Shown here piece after piece: positions 9,907 through 18,506 of a DNA stretch of 64,000 nt. The notes under the pieces were generated by a model. The model ran no database searches and was not told the DNA's origin. It saw only the letters and a list, made by a program, of their open reading frames with translations. Source of the stretch: Sinorhizobium arboris LMG 14919 (GTDB lineage: Bacteria; Pseudomonadota; Alphaproteobacteria; Rhizobiales; Rhizobiaceae); NCBI RefSeq assembly GCF_000427465.1, contig NZ_ATYB01000014.1, forward strand, positions 310,001 to 374,000. Reading direction: 5' to 3'. The position numbers were made by a program, and so were the translations under genes. Every line of letters starts with the position of its first letter. Positions within the stretch are counted from its first letter, which is position 1.

Positions 9907-10386
9907 ATGATCGGGACCGCCACGCCGCAATCGAAAGCGCCCCGCTCGGTTCTTTTCATGTGCGGCATGAACGCCATCCGTTCGCCGATGGCCGAGGCGC
10001 TCGCCCGCGTGGCGCTGCCGAAAGGGACCTACGTCGCCTCCGCCGGCGTCCGGCAGGGCGAGCGGGATCCCTTCGTTGACGTGGTTCTCGAAGAGGTCGG
10101 GTTGACGATAGGCCGGCATCAGCCGCGCACTCTCGAAGAGCTCGAAGACGACTACTTCGACCTCATCGTGACGCTCGCGCCGGAAGCCCACCACGTGGCG
10201 CTGGAATTGACCCGTTCCATGGCGGTCGATGTGGTATATTGGCCGACACCCGATCCGACCGTTGCGACCGGCACGCGGGAGCAGATCGTGGCGGCCTACC
10301 GGGCGGTGCGCGATCATCTGGCGATGCTGATCGCAAGCCGTCTCGCCGAGGAAAGCCATCGGAAGGGCAATCCTCCGGCGGCATGA
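9907..10386 (+). CDS. low-molecular-weight phosphotyrosine phosphatase family protein
   Basis: The 159-residue protein has the family P-loop C-x5-R as CGMNAIRSP (Cys19, Arg25) after a short beta strand (SVLFM). A possible general-acid Asp lies in the late PTPDPTV segment. Members dephosphorylate phosphotyrosine or act as arsenate reductases; the true substrate cannot be told here. GTGLMW-type context gives no help, but the gene is 13 bases after UPF0262, with a GGGGAGGCGGAG ribosome site, so it is part of the same run. Confidence 0.82.
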   Translation: MIGTATPQSKAPRSVLFMCGMNAIRSPMAEALARVALPKGTYVASAGVRQGERDPFVDVVLEEVGLTIGRHQPRTLEELEDDYFDLIVTLAPEAHHVALELTRSMAVDVVYWPTPDPTVATGTREQIVAAYRAVRDHLAMLIASRLAEESHRKGNPPAA

Positions 10387-10543
10387 ACCCGATCCTGGTG
10401 CCGTGTTCCGGTGCGCAAAGATCGGGCACCCGAAAAAGCCTGATCAAGGCGGTTCACAAAGCCGCGGCGATTGTGTAGTTTCCGGCAACTTTTTGAGGAT
10501 GCCTGTTGCATCCGCTATTGAACACGAGAAAGAACAGTCCTGC

Positions 10544-10762
10544 ATGGCGAAAGAAGAAGTCCTAGAATTTCCGGGCGTGGTCACCGAATTGCTTCCCAAC
10601 GCGACCTTTCGCGTGAAGCTTGAAAACGAGCACGAGATCATCGCCCACACGGCGGGCCGCATGCGCAAGAACCGTATCCGCGTTCTGGCCGGCGACAAGG
10701 TGCTCGTCGAAATGACGCCCTACGATCTGACGAAGGGCCGTATCACCTACCGCTTCAAGTAG
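10544..10762 (+). CDS. infA: translation initiation factor IF-1
   Basis: IF-1 occupies the ribosomal A site during initiation. The 72-residue product is a complete S1-like OB-fold with signatures [25 protein letters not shown] and [15 protein letters not shown], ending in YRFK. Length and sequence are standard. Confidence 0.97.
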   Translation: MAKEEVLEFPGVVTELLPNATFRVKLENEHEIIAHTAGRMRKNRIRVLAGDKVLVEMTPYDLTKGRITYRFK

Positions 10763-10859
10763 GCCCCGGCCGAATGCGCGTCCCCCAAAAGTGCTGAGCG
10801 GTTTTGGACGGCGACATGCATGACCCTGGCGGAATCTTCCGGGAACAACGGCTCGTTCG

Positions 10860-11480
10860 ATGGCAGTGACCAAGAAACTGATACTGGCGTCCGGATCGCC
10901 GCGTCGTGTCGAGCTCCTGGCGCAGGCGGGGATCGAACCGGCGCGTCTCATGCCGATGGACCTCGACGAAACGCCGAAGCGCGCGGAGCATCCGCGGTCC
11001 CTCGCCCGCAGGCTTTCTGCCGAAAAGGCGAAGGCGGCGCTTTCTGCGATCACGGGCGACCCGGCCTGGGAGGGCAGCTACATTCTCGCAGCCGACACAG
11101 TCGTTTGCGTCGGCCGCCGTATCCTGCCGAAGCCGGAACTAGTGAGCGAGGCATCGAGCGCACTGCATCTTCTGTCGGGCCGCAGCCACCGCGTCTATAC
11201 GGGCATCTGCCTCGTCACGCCCGACCGTACGCTTCGCCAGAAGGTGATCGACACCAAGGTGCGCTTCAAGCGCCTTTCCACGCTCGATATCGAGAGCTAT
11301 CTGGCTTCCGGGCAGTGGCGCGGCAAGGCCGGAGGTTACGGTATTCAGGGCATTGCCGGAGGTTTCGTCGTCAAGCTGGTCGGCTCCTATACCAATGTGG
11401 TAGGCTTGCCGCTTTATGAAACCGTCAATCTCCTCGTCGGCGAAGGATACGACGTGCACGATCGTTGGCTGGAAGGCTGA
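10860..11480 (+). CDS. maf: Maf family nucleotide pyrophosphatase
   Basis: The 206-residue protein has the Maf signature [10 protein letters not shown] near its N-terminus, followed by [11 protein letters not shown], the AADTVV catalytic stretch and [13 protein letters not shown]. These enzymes hydrolyse non-canonical or modified nucleoside triphosphates. It sits between infA and yacG, as commonly found in rhizobia. ATG 10860 starts the conserved region directly. Confidence 0.93.
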   Translation: MAVTKKLILASGSPRRVELLAQAGIEPARLMPMDLDETPKRAEHPRSLARRLSAEKAKAALSAITGDPAWEGSYILAADTVVCVGRRILPKPELVSEASSALHLLSGRSHRVYTGICLVTPDRTLRQKVIDTKVRFKRLSTLDIESYLASGQWRGKAGGYGIQGIAGGFVVKLVGSYTNVVGLPLYETVNLLVGEGYDVHDRWLEG

Positions 11481-11484
11481 GAAG

Positions 11485-11697
11485 ATGCGCGACGGCGGCA
11501 AGAAAAACGGTTCGAACGTAGAACCCCTGCGTGCAACGCGTCCCTGTGCGGAGTGCGGACGACCATCCGTTCGCGAGCATTATCCCTTCTGCTCCGAGCG
11601 GTGCCGTAACGTCGATCTCAACCGCTGGCTGTCCGGTTCCTATGCCATCCCCGTTGCCGACGACGAGTCGAAGGCCGACGACGGCGACGAACGGTAA
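11485..11697 (+). CDS. yacG: YacG family zinc-binding DNA gyrase inhibitor
   Basis: This 70-residue protein has the YacG zinc site CAEC...CSERC and the family motif FCSERCRNVDLNRWLSG, followed by an acidic tail. YacG binds GyrB and blocks DNA binding. It starts 4 bases after maf with GAGAAG as ribosome site, so the two are co-transcribed. Confidence 0.9.
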   Translation: MRDGGKKNGSNVEPLRATRPCAECGRPSVREHYPFCSERCRNVDLNRWLSGSYAIPVADDESKADDGDER

Positions 11698-11838
11698 TTC
11701 TTCGCTCAACGCAATACATTCATTATTGCGGAGCGGACTCCGGGGAATTCGCGAGCGCGGCGATCTCTCTGAATTTCTTCGACTTTCACCATTTTTCCGC
11801 GGGCAGCTAAATTCCTTCGAAAAAGAGTCATTTGGTGC

Positions 11839-11866
11839 TGGACACGGCCGAACAAGATGTTATAAC
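11839..11866 (+). promoter_or_regulatory. sigma-70-type promoter of tRNA-Phe
   Basis: TGGACA (11839-11844) and TATAAC (11861-11866) are separated by 16 bases and lie about 70 bases before the tRNA. This is a close match to the rhizobial housekeeping consensus. The GC-rich stretch just after the -10 element is typical of stable-RNA promoters. Confidence 0.5.
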
Positions 11867-11937
11867 CCCGCTCGCTTCCGGGGCGAACGACACGCCCCAG
11901 CGGTTTCCCGAAGGAACCCGCCGCCGTTAAGGCAGAT

Positions 11938-12013
11938 GCCCGGATAGCTCAGTTGGTAGAGCAGCGGATTGAAAATCCGCGTGTCGGTGGTTCGAATCCG
12001 CCTCCGGGCACCA
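11938..12013 (+). tRNA. tRNA-Phe (GAA)
   Basis: The 76-base cloverleaf runs from GCCCGGA to TCCGGGC-ACCA with encoded CCA. The anticodon stem holds loop TGAAAAT, giving anticodon GAA. D-arm AGCTCAGTTGGTAGAGC and T-arm GTGGTTCGAATCCGC are canonical. Confidence 0.97.
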
Positions 12014-12246
12014 TTCACTTTTTACCCGCAGCCGCCACACCCGTCCCTGCACGCGGGCATTTCGAGGCCACGGCACTCATCCGCGGCCTTAATCCAAGCT
12101 GCTTATTTCACCGCCGAGCCATGTATCTTTAGCAGTATCTCATTGAATCCTCTGCCGTTGATGCCCAACCGGGGCTGGCGGGATTGCAAATTTTCGACCA
12201 CAAATAGGAAACAAGCCGAGGCAAGCGGCAGCGCGAGGGGGTCTGA

Positions 12247-13350
12247 ATGAAGTTCCGCGTCTCCGACGGGGCACGATTTTTCCTGCTTGGGCGACGCAAG
12301 ACGATTTTCGTCGAAGCGTCGCAGCAGATTTTCGAGGTGGACGATCTTACGGCCTATCTCACCTGCATGCTAGCCGAGCCCGCGTCGCTGCGTCAGCTGG
12401 AGGCCGATCTCGTGGCGCGTGGCGCCGGCGCCGCCGAAGCGCGCAAGTCTCTGCGGGACTATCTGCTGTACTGGTCCAGCCAGGGTCTGCTGGAGATTAC
12501 GTTCGACGCCGAGGAGGGGGAGGCGCTTCATACGCATGTGCTTGACCTGCGGGGAGCCGCGGCCTCGATAGCGTATCACGATAGAGACCTCCTCGATCTC
12601 ATCCTGCCCGTATTCGATCATCAGGCGGCACAGGGACTGAAGCCTTCGATCTCCTACGCGGTGGCGAAATTCGGCAGGCGGGTCTGCATCAGCCGCAATC
12701 GATCTCCCGGGATGATCGTTGCGGTCAACGAAGCGGCGCCGGCGCTGAAAGCGCTGCTGACGGAGGATGTGCTCGCAAACCTCGGCATGAATGTCGCGCT
12801 TCATGCCGCCCTTCTGGTGAAGAACGGCAAGGGGCTTCTAATTTGCGGCGCGCCGGGTGCGGGCAAGTCGACGCTCGCTCTTGCCCTCCTCGATGCAGGT
12901 TTTGCCTGCGGCGGCGACGATATCGCGCTCATGCGGCCGGACGGCCTGCTGCGTGGCGTACCGTTTGCTCCCGCCCTGAAGCGCGGCGCATGGGGTCTCC
13001 TCGAAAGCATGCGCGGCACGGTCGAGGCGGCGCCGGTTCATCGCCGCCTCGACAACCGCCATGTCCGTTACCTGGCGTCGATCCGCTTTGCGTCCGGCGA
13101 TGCCGTTCCGCTCGGCACGGTTGTGCTTCTGCGCCGCCGCCGCAAGGGCCGCGCCGCGCTTGCAGCCGTCGATCCGGCGCGGGTTCTGTCGGAACTCTTT
13201 CTCGGCGCCTACACGCCGACCCGGCGCCTCGGCCTGTCGCAGTTCGACGCCCTGCTGGGCGCCATCCGCGGCGCCAGCGCCATGGAGCTTTCCTATACGC
13301 GGCTGGACGAAGCCGTAGAGATGCTGAGCAGGCACCATGACGGCCCGTAG
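12247..13350 (+). CDS. PqqD-like domain fused to HPr-kinase-like kinase
   Basis: A 367-residue protein in two parts. Residues 1-90 look like a PqqD/RiPP-recognition winged helix: a strand pair, a helix (LTAYLTCMLAEPASLRQLEA), then SLRDYLLYWSSQGLLEI. The rest resembles HprK-type serine kinase/PEPCK folds: a P-loop GAPGAGKSTLALAL near residue 200 and GGDDIALMRPDG soon after. HprK relatives act on HPr or, in lasso-peptide clusters, phosphorylate precursor peptides. No ptsH is adjacent, so a peptide or small-molecule substrate is inferred. ATG 12247 has GAGGGG upstream. It overlaps the next gene by 14 bases. Confidence 0.72.
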   Translation: MKFRVSDGARFFLLGRRKTIFVEASQQIFEVDDLTAYLTCMLAEPASLRQLEADLVARGAGAAEARKSLRDYLLYWSSQGLLEITFDAEEGEALHTHVLDLRGAAASIAYHDRDLLDLILPVFDHQAAQGLKPSISYAVAKFGRRVCISRNRSPGMIVAVNEAAPALKALLTEDVLANLGMNVALHAALLVKNGKGLLICGAPGAGKSTLALALLDAGFACGGDDIALMRPDGLLRGVPFAPALKRGAWGLLESMRGTVEAAPVHRRLDNRHVRYLASIRFASGDAVPLGTVVLLRRRRKGRAALAAVDPARVLSELFLGAYTPTRRLGLSQFDALLGAIRGASAMELSYTRLDEAVEMLSRHHDGP

Positions 13351-14419
13351 CTACCGCAACCTTCTCGCGCTGGCAGCCTGCCTTAAAGGCAGTCCTCCGG
13401 CCGACGTCCACTGGGACCACGTCATCGCTCTCGCCAACGAAAGCCTGACGGTTTCCTCCCTCGCTTTTGCGGCGAGGAACTATGCGGCGGATATGCCCGA
13501 CGACGTCCGCGAGTATCTGGCTCTGATCTACGACAGGAACTCGGAGCGCAACAGGAGACTGTTGGCGCAACTGACTGAGGCGGTATACTGCCTGAACCGC
13601 ATCGACGTCGAGCCGGTCCTCATGAAGGGTGCAGCGCTCCTGGTTGCGCAGAGGCCGGGCGAGATCGGCGCGCGGATGCTGACAGATATCGATATTCTCG
13701 TCCGCCCCGCCGATATGGCTTCATCGATCGAAGCGCTGCAGGGCATCGGATACGAGATCCGCCTTGCCGCGGGCAGCGGCTCCTGGCCGGGCAATCCCAG
13801 ATTCCACCTGCCCGCCGTCCTGGAGCGGCCGACGGACGCGGGGAGCATCGATCTCCAATGCCGGCCGAAGGGGCCGGCCTTCTTCAGCGACATCGAATGG
13901 CTGTACGAGCACAGCCGCAGAATCGCGCTCGACGGGGGAGACGTCCACGTTCCGTCGCCCTTTGCCCAGATCGTTTTCCTGATCCTGCACGATCAGTTTC
14001 AGGATGGCGACTACTGGCGCGGCCTGATCGATCTGCGACACCTTCTCGACCTGTCGAAGCTGGCGGCTTCGGACGGCGTCAACTGGGAGCAGCTGATGTC
14101 GCTCTTCGCCGGGGGCTACGAACGACATGCGGTCGAGACGCAAATTCTGACAGCAGCCACATTGTTCGGGATGGCGGGTGCGCCCGGATTATCCGCCGGG
14201 ACGCTGCCGCGGCTCCAATTGCAGCGGAGGCGGGTTCAGCTCGGACGGGATTACCTCTTCCTCCCCTTCACGGTTTTCACGCTCTTGACCGAGATCGCCC
14301 ACTACTCCTCCTGGGACCGCTACGGCGGGGAGCCCTATCCCTCTCGCCGTCAGGAAGCAAAGCGCAAACTCCGTGAATTGCGACGCATTTTCCGTCCGAG
14401 ACCACCCGGAAAGATCTAG
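13337..14419 (+). CDS. nucleotidyltransferase-like family protein
   Basis: The 360-residue protein carries the motif set of the uncharacterised minimal-nucleotidyltransferase-like family (PF14907 type): VLMKGAALLVAQ, then ARMLTDIDILVRPADM, with the DID pair expected to bind metal. The remainder is helical, with Trp/Tyr-rich segments. This family occurs beside HprK-like kinases and PqqD-like proteins in RiPP and surface-polysaccharide clusters. It is translationally coupled to the kinase gene by overlap, so the two should act together. Substrate unknown. Confidence 0.7.
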   Translation: MTARSYRNLLALAACLKGSPPADVHWDHVIALANESLTVSSLAFAARNYAADMPDDVREYLALIYDRNSERNRRLLAQLTEAVYCLNRIDVEPVLMKGAALLVAQRPGEIGARMLTDIDILVRPADMASSIEALQGIGYEIRLAAGSGSWPGNPRFHLPAVLERPTDAGSIDLQCRPKGPAFFSDIEWLYEHSRRIALDGGDVHVPSPFAQIVFLILHDQFQDGDYWRGLIDLRHLLDLSKLAASDGVNWEQLMSLFAGGYERHAVETQILTAATLFGMAGAPGLSAGTLPRLQLQRRRVQLGRDYLFLPFTVFTLLTEIAHYSSWDRYGGEPYPSRRQEAKRKLRELRRIFRPRPPGKI

Positions 14420-14470
14420 AGCACCGCCGCGAAGAGTGCTCCGCGGTTTCCGTCCGGAGCTGCGGCAAAT
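14418..14470. repeat. diverged palindromic element of the 41.7-kb array family
   Basis: GCACCGCCGCGAAGAGTGCTCCGCGGTTTCCGTCCGGAGCTGCGGC shares the core GCGGTTT(T)CCGTCCGGA.TTGCG with the tandem array at 41731-42084. It directly follows the nucleotidyltransferase stop. Confidence 0.55.
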
Positions 14471-14616
14471 AGCTATTTGGGATTAACTACTGCTGTTTAT
14501 ATAATACACTATATTGCGCGCACGCACCCAAATGTAACACTATTGCCGGATGACATATTATTGTAAAACCTTATTCTAAAATTGGCGTATTAGTCAAAGC
14601 ACAGGGGAGGCCCTCC

Positions 14617-14925
14617 ATGAGTTCCGAAAAGCCAAACGGGCTGCCGTCGCGCAACGACGAAGACCGGCGCGAATTCCTGAAGAGCTGTGGGCGCTTTGCG
14701 GTGGTAACCCCGCCCGCCGTCACTATGCTGCTTTCCACCAGCCTCACCTCGAATGCGATCGCCAAGTCGGGCGGCGGCGGCGGTCGCGTCAAAGGAAACA
14801 ACGGGTACGGCAATGGCCCCGACCCAACAAATCCCGGTAGCTCGCACGGCCGCGGCGTCGCGCGCGGCGGGCCGGGAGGCGGTCAGTCCCAAAGCGGCTC
14901 CAAGTCGGGCGGGATCCTCCGTTAG
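14617..14925 (+). CDS. small Tat-signal, glycine-rich exported protein
   Basis: A 102-residue product. Residues 18-50 form a twin-arginine signal: DRREFLKSCGRF, then a hydrophobic stretch ending SNAIA. The mature part is about 50 residues of Gly/Ser/Asn/Lys with GGGGG and RGGPGGGQSQSG runs and no hydrophobic core. ATG 14617 has an ACAGGGGAGG ribosome site. It lies 200 bases after the kinase/nucleotidyltransferase pair behind an AT-rich stretch (14480-14600) that may hold its own promoter. Inference: it could be the substrate of the upstream PqqD-kinase; alternatively an unrelated cell-envelope protein. Confidence 0.65.
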   Translation: MSSEKPNGLPSRNDEDRREFLKSCGRFAVVTPPAVTMLLSTSLTSNAIAKSGGGGGRVKGNNGYGNGPDPTNPGSSHGRGVARGGPGGGQSQSGSKSGGILR

Positions 14926-14971
14926 CCGCGCGTCAATGCGGGTGGAGGGGCGCAGCCGGCCGGCTCACGCG

Positions 14972-15036
14972 CTTGAGCATTCCAGGAACGTGCGTAACGG
15001 ATTTCCGCCTGGAACGGCGGAAATGCCCTGGAAGTG
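14972..15036. repeat. diverged palindromic intergenic element
   Basis: GAGCATTCCAGGAACGTGCG followed by GGATTTCCGCCTGGAA is a distant copy of the array element at 41731-42084, with nested inverted repeats (CATTTCCGCC / GGCGGAAATG). Confidence 0.45.
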
Positions 15037-15147
15037 ATGATCTGTTAACCAGTTTACTACAAAATGCTTGACGTCCGTTGAGGCCGGCCGGTCGGCCCGC
15101 CGATCCGGCTCAGGTGCGGCATTCGTCTTCCTGGGGAGTTGGTTAGG

Positions 15148-15243
15148 ATGTACGAAATGACGGTACACATGATGAAGGTGCTGATGAGCATCATTGCCGC
15201 ACTGTCGCTCGGATCCTTGGTGTTCCTGATGGCGGTTCTTTAG
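15148..15243 (+). CDS. possible 31-residue single-pass membrane peptide
   Basis: ATG at 15148 follows GGGGAG/TTAGG. The product MYEMTVHMMKVLMSIIAALS plus a further hydrophobic stretch ending FLMAVL would form one membrane helix of about 20 residues. It is isolated between the Tat-signal protein and the leftward DUF930 gene. Small size makes this uncertain; function unknown. Confidence 0.35.
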   Translation: MYEMTVHMMKVLMSIIAALSLGSLVFLMAVL

Positions 15244-15300
15244 GCGGTTGAAAGGACCGTGCGCGGCTCGGCCCTATCTCCTGACGGCCTTGTGTTTCGC

Positions 15301-15686
15301 TCAAGGGTAAAGATAGAGCTCGTCCCACTTCTCCCGCGGCACACGTTCTCCGATCTTGTATTCGAAGGAGCTTCCAGGTGCTCGGGATCCGTTCTGCATT
15401 TGAACGACAGCTTGTACCAGTCGCCCTTGCTTCTGAACACGGCACCCGATGCCTTCATCCTATCGCCGTTCATGACGGGATCGGCGAAGGTATAGGCGAT
15501 GACCTTGTCGGGTCTGAACGACGTCTTGTCGGCGCCGATCCGCTCCATTGCTTCCGTATCGCAGCGTTGCTCCAGTCGCGTCTGGGGATCGAGCTTCTCG
15601 AATTGCCGGACGAGGGATCGGTCCATCGCCAGCGTCGGGCATGCCGCCAGAGAGGCGAGGGCGAAGGCGCAGGCGAGAGCTTTCAT
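15301..15686 (-). pseudogene. DUF930 family secreted protein, frameshifted
   Basis: From ATG at 15686 the product starts with a signal peptide (MKALACAFALASLAACPTLA) followed by the DUF930 pattern: QTRLEQRCDTEAMERIG, PDKVIAYTFADP and WYKLSFKCRTDPEHLE. After LE the frame changes to noise, but shifting frame at about 15368-15378 restores SFEYKIGERVPREKWDELYL and a stop at 15301-15303, which is the expected family C-terminus. So about 20 terminal residues are displaced by a one-base loss (or two-base gain). It may be a true lesion or a sequence error; the unshifted frame would read on to 15240. Confidence 0.7.
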
Positions 15687-15923
15687 TCTCCGTATCGCTC
15701 CAATCTGATCTATGCGCCCAACACTGTGCAGCGATTGTGGGATGACGACATGCACAAGGCGGAGACCAAAGCGCAATGTCGCGTTCCGATTTGATCGGCG
15801 TGCTGCGCGGGTTCCGTCAGCATTCATTCGAACTATGTGGCCATTCCAAGGCCACCGTCTGTTTCCTTCAAGCGTAGACCCGTTAGTGCAGGAGGTCGTT
15901 TAAGACGTGCGGCGCAGCAGAGG

Positions 15924-16394
15924 CTACACTGCCGAGACGTCGATCCATTCCGCACCGGTCAGCGCGGCGATGCGCTCGGGACTGATATGGACGGCCGCGT
16001 TGGTTGCACCGGCGGCGGGTACGACGATGTCGAACGACTTGAGCGACTCGTCGCAATAGACGCTGTGAGGCTTGGCAAGGCCGAAGGGGCAGACCCCGCC
16101 CACCGGATGGCCCGTTTCCGCCTCGACTTCGTCGAAGCCGAGCATGCGCGCCTTGGTTCCGAACCGCGCCTTGTATTTCCGGTTGTCGAGGCGCGCATCG
16201 CCGCGGGTGACGATGAGGATGATTTCGTCGCCGACCCGGAGCGCGAGCGTCTTGGCAATCTGCGCCGGTTCGACGCCATGGCCCTCAGCCGCGAGCGCCA
16301 CGGTGGCGGTGCTCTGTTCAAGCTCGATGACGTCGATGTCGGGTGCATGTTGGGAAAAGAACTGTTTGACGGAAGCAAGACTCATTTCGGACAT
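15924..16394 (-). CDS. YbaK/EbsC-type aminoacyl-tRNA deacylase
   Basis: This 156-residue cytosolic protein matches the YbaK/prolyl-tRNA editing (ProX-like) fold: SLASVKQFFSQHAPDI at the start, AQIAKTLALRVGDEIILIVT with the conserved Lys, then GHPVGGVCPFGL and FDIVVPAAGATNAAVHI. Such proteins hydrolyse misacylated tRNA in trans. The start may be Met1 or the internal Met4 (MSLAS). It is monocistronic, running leftward. Confidence 0.88.
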   Translation of the reverse strand: MSEMSLASVKQFFSQHAPDIDVIELEQSTATVALAAEGHGVEPAQIAKTLALRVGDEIILIVTRGDARLDNRKYKARFGTKARMLGFDEVEAETGHPVGGVCPFGLAKPHSVYCDESLKSFDIVVPAAGATNAAVHISPERIAALTGAEWIDVSAV

Positions 16395-16462
16395 TCTGTG
16401 TTGTGGACGGAAACAGGCGTCGGCGACAAGCGTGCTTCAGCCGCTTTCAGGTGCGACACGCT

Positions 16463-16651
16463 TCAATCGTCGTTCGAGGCGTCAAGGTCTTCGGGACGCA
16501 GCCCCTCCTGCTGCGACGGCAGGTAGCCGTGGCTCGCGAACCAGCTTTCGAGGATCGTGGAGATCGCCTGTTCGCGCGTCAGGGTTCCGGGGTGGTCCGC
16601 CATGAAGGACTTGAGCGCGTCCTCGATCTTTTCCGCGTAGAGTTCGGTCAT
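16463..16651 (-). CDS. small hypothetical protein
   Basis: A 62-residue soluble protein starting MTELYAEKIEDALKSFM, with a central TLTREQAISTILESWFASHG helix pair and an acidic end. The helical part resembles short alpha-helical/ribbon-helix-helix-like bacterial proteins, but I do not recognise the family. The start at 16651 is preferred over an upstream in-frame ATG at 16699 because GGAGGC lies before it. It is 68 bases upstream of the YbaK gene on the same strand. Confidence 0.55.
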   Translation of the reverse strand: MTELYAEKIEDALKSFMADHPGTLTREQAISTILESWFASHGYLPSQQEGLRPEDLDASNDD

Positions 16652-16817
16652 TTTGCCTCCGCTCGTTGGCTTAGGATGGCCGGTCCACGTCTGCAGCACG
16701 TTTCCTTATCCTAACCGATCAAGGATAAACGCACAGCAATTCAAGCGCTACAGCAAGCTTTGCGCGCCTGACAAGACGCGCGGCGCAGCAGCGCGGACCG
16801 CATGGGGATATCGCGGA

Positions 16818-17072
16818 TCAGGCCTGCTTGACGACGCGAATCAGTACCAGAAGGATCACGGCACCAATCGTCGAATGCATGATAGCCGAAAAGATGCCGG
16901 TGCCGATGCTTATGCCGATGGCCGGGAAAAGAAGGCCGGCAATAAATGCGCCGACGATGCCCACGACGATATTCCCGAGCAGCCCGAAGCCGCCTCCGCT
17001 GACGATCAGACCGGCGAGCCAGCCGGCAATTGCGCCGACGATCAGGAATACCAGAATGCTTTCGATGCCCAT
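16818..17072 (-). CDS. GlsB/YeaQ/YmgE family stress-response membrane protein
   Basis: The 84-residue protein consists of three hydrophobic helices with the family's glycine pattern: IVGAIAGWLAGLIVSGGGFG, then NIVVGIVGAFIAGLLF and IGAVILLVLIRVVKQ. These transglycosylase-associated proteins are small inner-membrane proteins induced by stress; exact role unknown. GAGGGGTGATTC is the ribosome site. Confidence 0.88.
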   Translation of the reverse strand: MGIESILVFLIVGAIAGWLAGLIVSGGGFGLLGNIVVGIVGAFIAGLLFPAIGISIGTGIFSAIMHSTIGAVILLVLIRVVKQA

Positions 17073-17200
17073 GAATCACCCCTCTCGATTGTATTTCGCT
17101 CGGGAGGATAGATCATGTATCGCATTCAGATAGAGGGCAATTTGACCGCGCCCGGATTTTTTACGCTGCGTCGGCGACACGGAGACGTGGCGAGCGTGTT

Positions 17201-18493
17201 TCAGACGATTCCGCCGCCACCGCCGGCGACCGGGGGGCGCTCGGCCGCCACCCTGACGCGGTAGCCGCTTGCCCGGTAGGCTGCAACCGGCGCGATCGCA
17301 CCGCCGTTTTCGAAACGGGCCATGGCAAGGACAGGTTCGACATCGGTCCGGAAGGCAGCTTTCAGCGTTTCGGATGCCATCAGCGCATCGTTCTCCTCCT
17401 GATAGGCTGCAAGTGCCTTGCGGTCGACGATGAGCGCCTGTGCATAGGCGCGGCCGACTTCCATCGCGCTCGTCATGAGGCTTTCGATCGGGTCCGTCAC
17501 ATTATGGCTCTGGTCGAGCATATGGGCCGGGTCGAAACCCGCCGCAGCGCGTGTCTCGGCGTCGACGAGTTCGTTGAAGACGAGGAACAGGCGGTAGGGA
17601 TCGATCGATCCGGTGTCGAGATCGTCGTCGCCATATTTCGAATCGTTGAAGTGGAAGCCCCCGAGCTTCTTGAACTGGATCAGCCGGGCGACGATCATCT
17701 CGATGTTGACGTTCGGTGCGTGGTGGCCCAGATCGACGAGGCAGAAGGCCTTGGGCCCGAGTTCCTGTGCGATCAGGTAGTTCGTGCCCCAATCCTGCAC
17801 GACGGTCGAGTAGAAGGCCGGTTCGAACATCTTGTGCTCGGTGAAGATGCGCCAATCATCCGGAAGCGCGGCATAGACTGCCTTCATCGAGTCGAGATAG
17901 CGTTCGAATGCCCGGGTGAAATTGCTCTGTCCGGGAAAGTTGGAGCCGTCGCCGATCCAGACCGTCAGTGCTTTGGAACCGAGCGCCTTGCCGATCTCGA
18001 CGCATTCGAGATTATGCTCGATCGCCTGGCGTCGGGTGGCGGAATCGGTGTGGGAGAGAGAGCCGAACTTGTAAGAATACGCCTGGCCGGACGCGTCCGA
18101 GAAGGTGTTCGAGTTCATCGCGTCGAAGCTCAAGCCGAGCGCCGTGCCCTTCTCCTTCAGGGCCTTAAGATCGGAGACCTTGTCCCAGGGGATATGGAGC
18201 GACACGGCCGGCGTCGCCCGAGTCAACTGCTGGATGACGGCGCAATCCTCAAGCTTGTCGAAGATGTTGCGTGGCTCGCCGGCGCCGGGGAAACGGGCAA
18301 AGCGCGTGCCGCCGGTGCCGACCCCCCAGGAGGGAACGGCGATGCCGTAGGCGGCCACCTTTTCCTTGACCGCATCGATGTCCACGCCGCGGCGCGACAG
18401 CCGCTCGCCGAGGCTTTCGTAGTCGCGGCGGAGGGCATCGCGGCGGTTTGCGTTTTCTGCCTCGACGACGGATGTATCGATCATCAGGGTCAT
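17201..18493 (-). CDS. rhaI: L-rhamnose isomerase, rhizobial type
   Basis: The 430-residue protein matches the L-rhamnose/sugar isomerase family used in rhizobial rhamnose catabolism, which converts L-rhamnose to L-rhamnulose. Seen are the conserved PSWGVGTGGTRFARFPG start and FEPAFYSTVVQDWG and DLGHHAPNVNIEMIV stretches, consistent with a divalent-metal TIM barrel. ATG 18493 follows GGGAGG at 6 bases; upstream in-frame Met at 18544 lies inside rhaD. It is 13 bases downstream of rhaD, in one transcript. An unusual glycine-rich tail (GGGGGIV) ends it. Confidence 0.92.
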   Translation of the reverse strand: MTLMIDTSVVEAENANRRDALRRDYESLGERLSRRGVDIDAVKEKVAAYGIAVPSWGVGTGGTRFARFPGAGEPRNIFDKLEDCAVIQQLTRATPAVSLHIPWDKVSDLKALKEKGTALGLSFDAMNSNTFSDASGQAYSYKFGSLSHTDSATRRQAIEHNLECVEIGKALGSKALTVWIGDGSNFPGQSNFTRAFERYLDSMKAVYAALPDDWRIFTEHKMFEPAFYSTVVQDWGTNYLIAQELGPKAFCLVDLGHHAPNVNIEMIVARLIQFKKLGGFHFNDSKYGDDDLDTGSIDPYRLFLVFNELVDAETRAAAGFDPAHMLDQSHNVTDPIESLMTSAMEVGRAYAQALIVDRKALAAYQEENDALMASETLKAAFRTDVEPVLAMARFENGGAIAPVAAYRASGYRVRVAAERPPVAGGGGGIV

Positions 18494-18506
18494 CAGAGCC
18501 TCCCTG

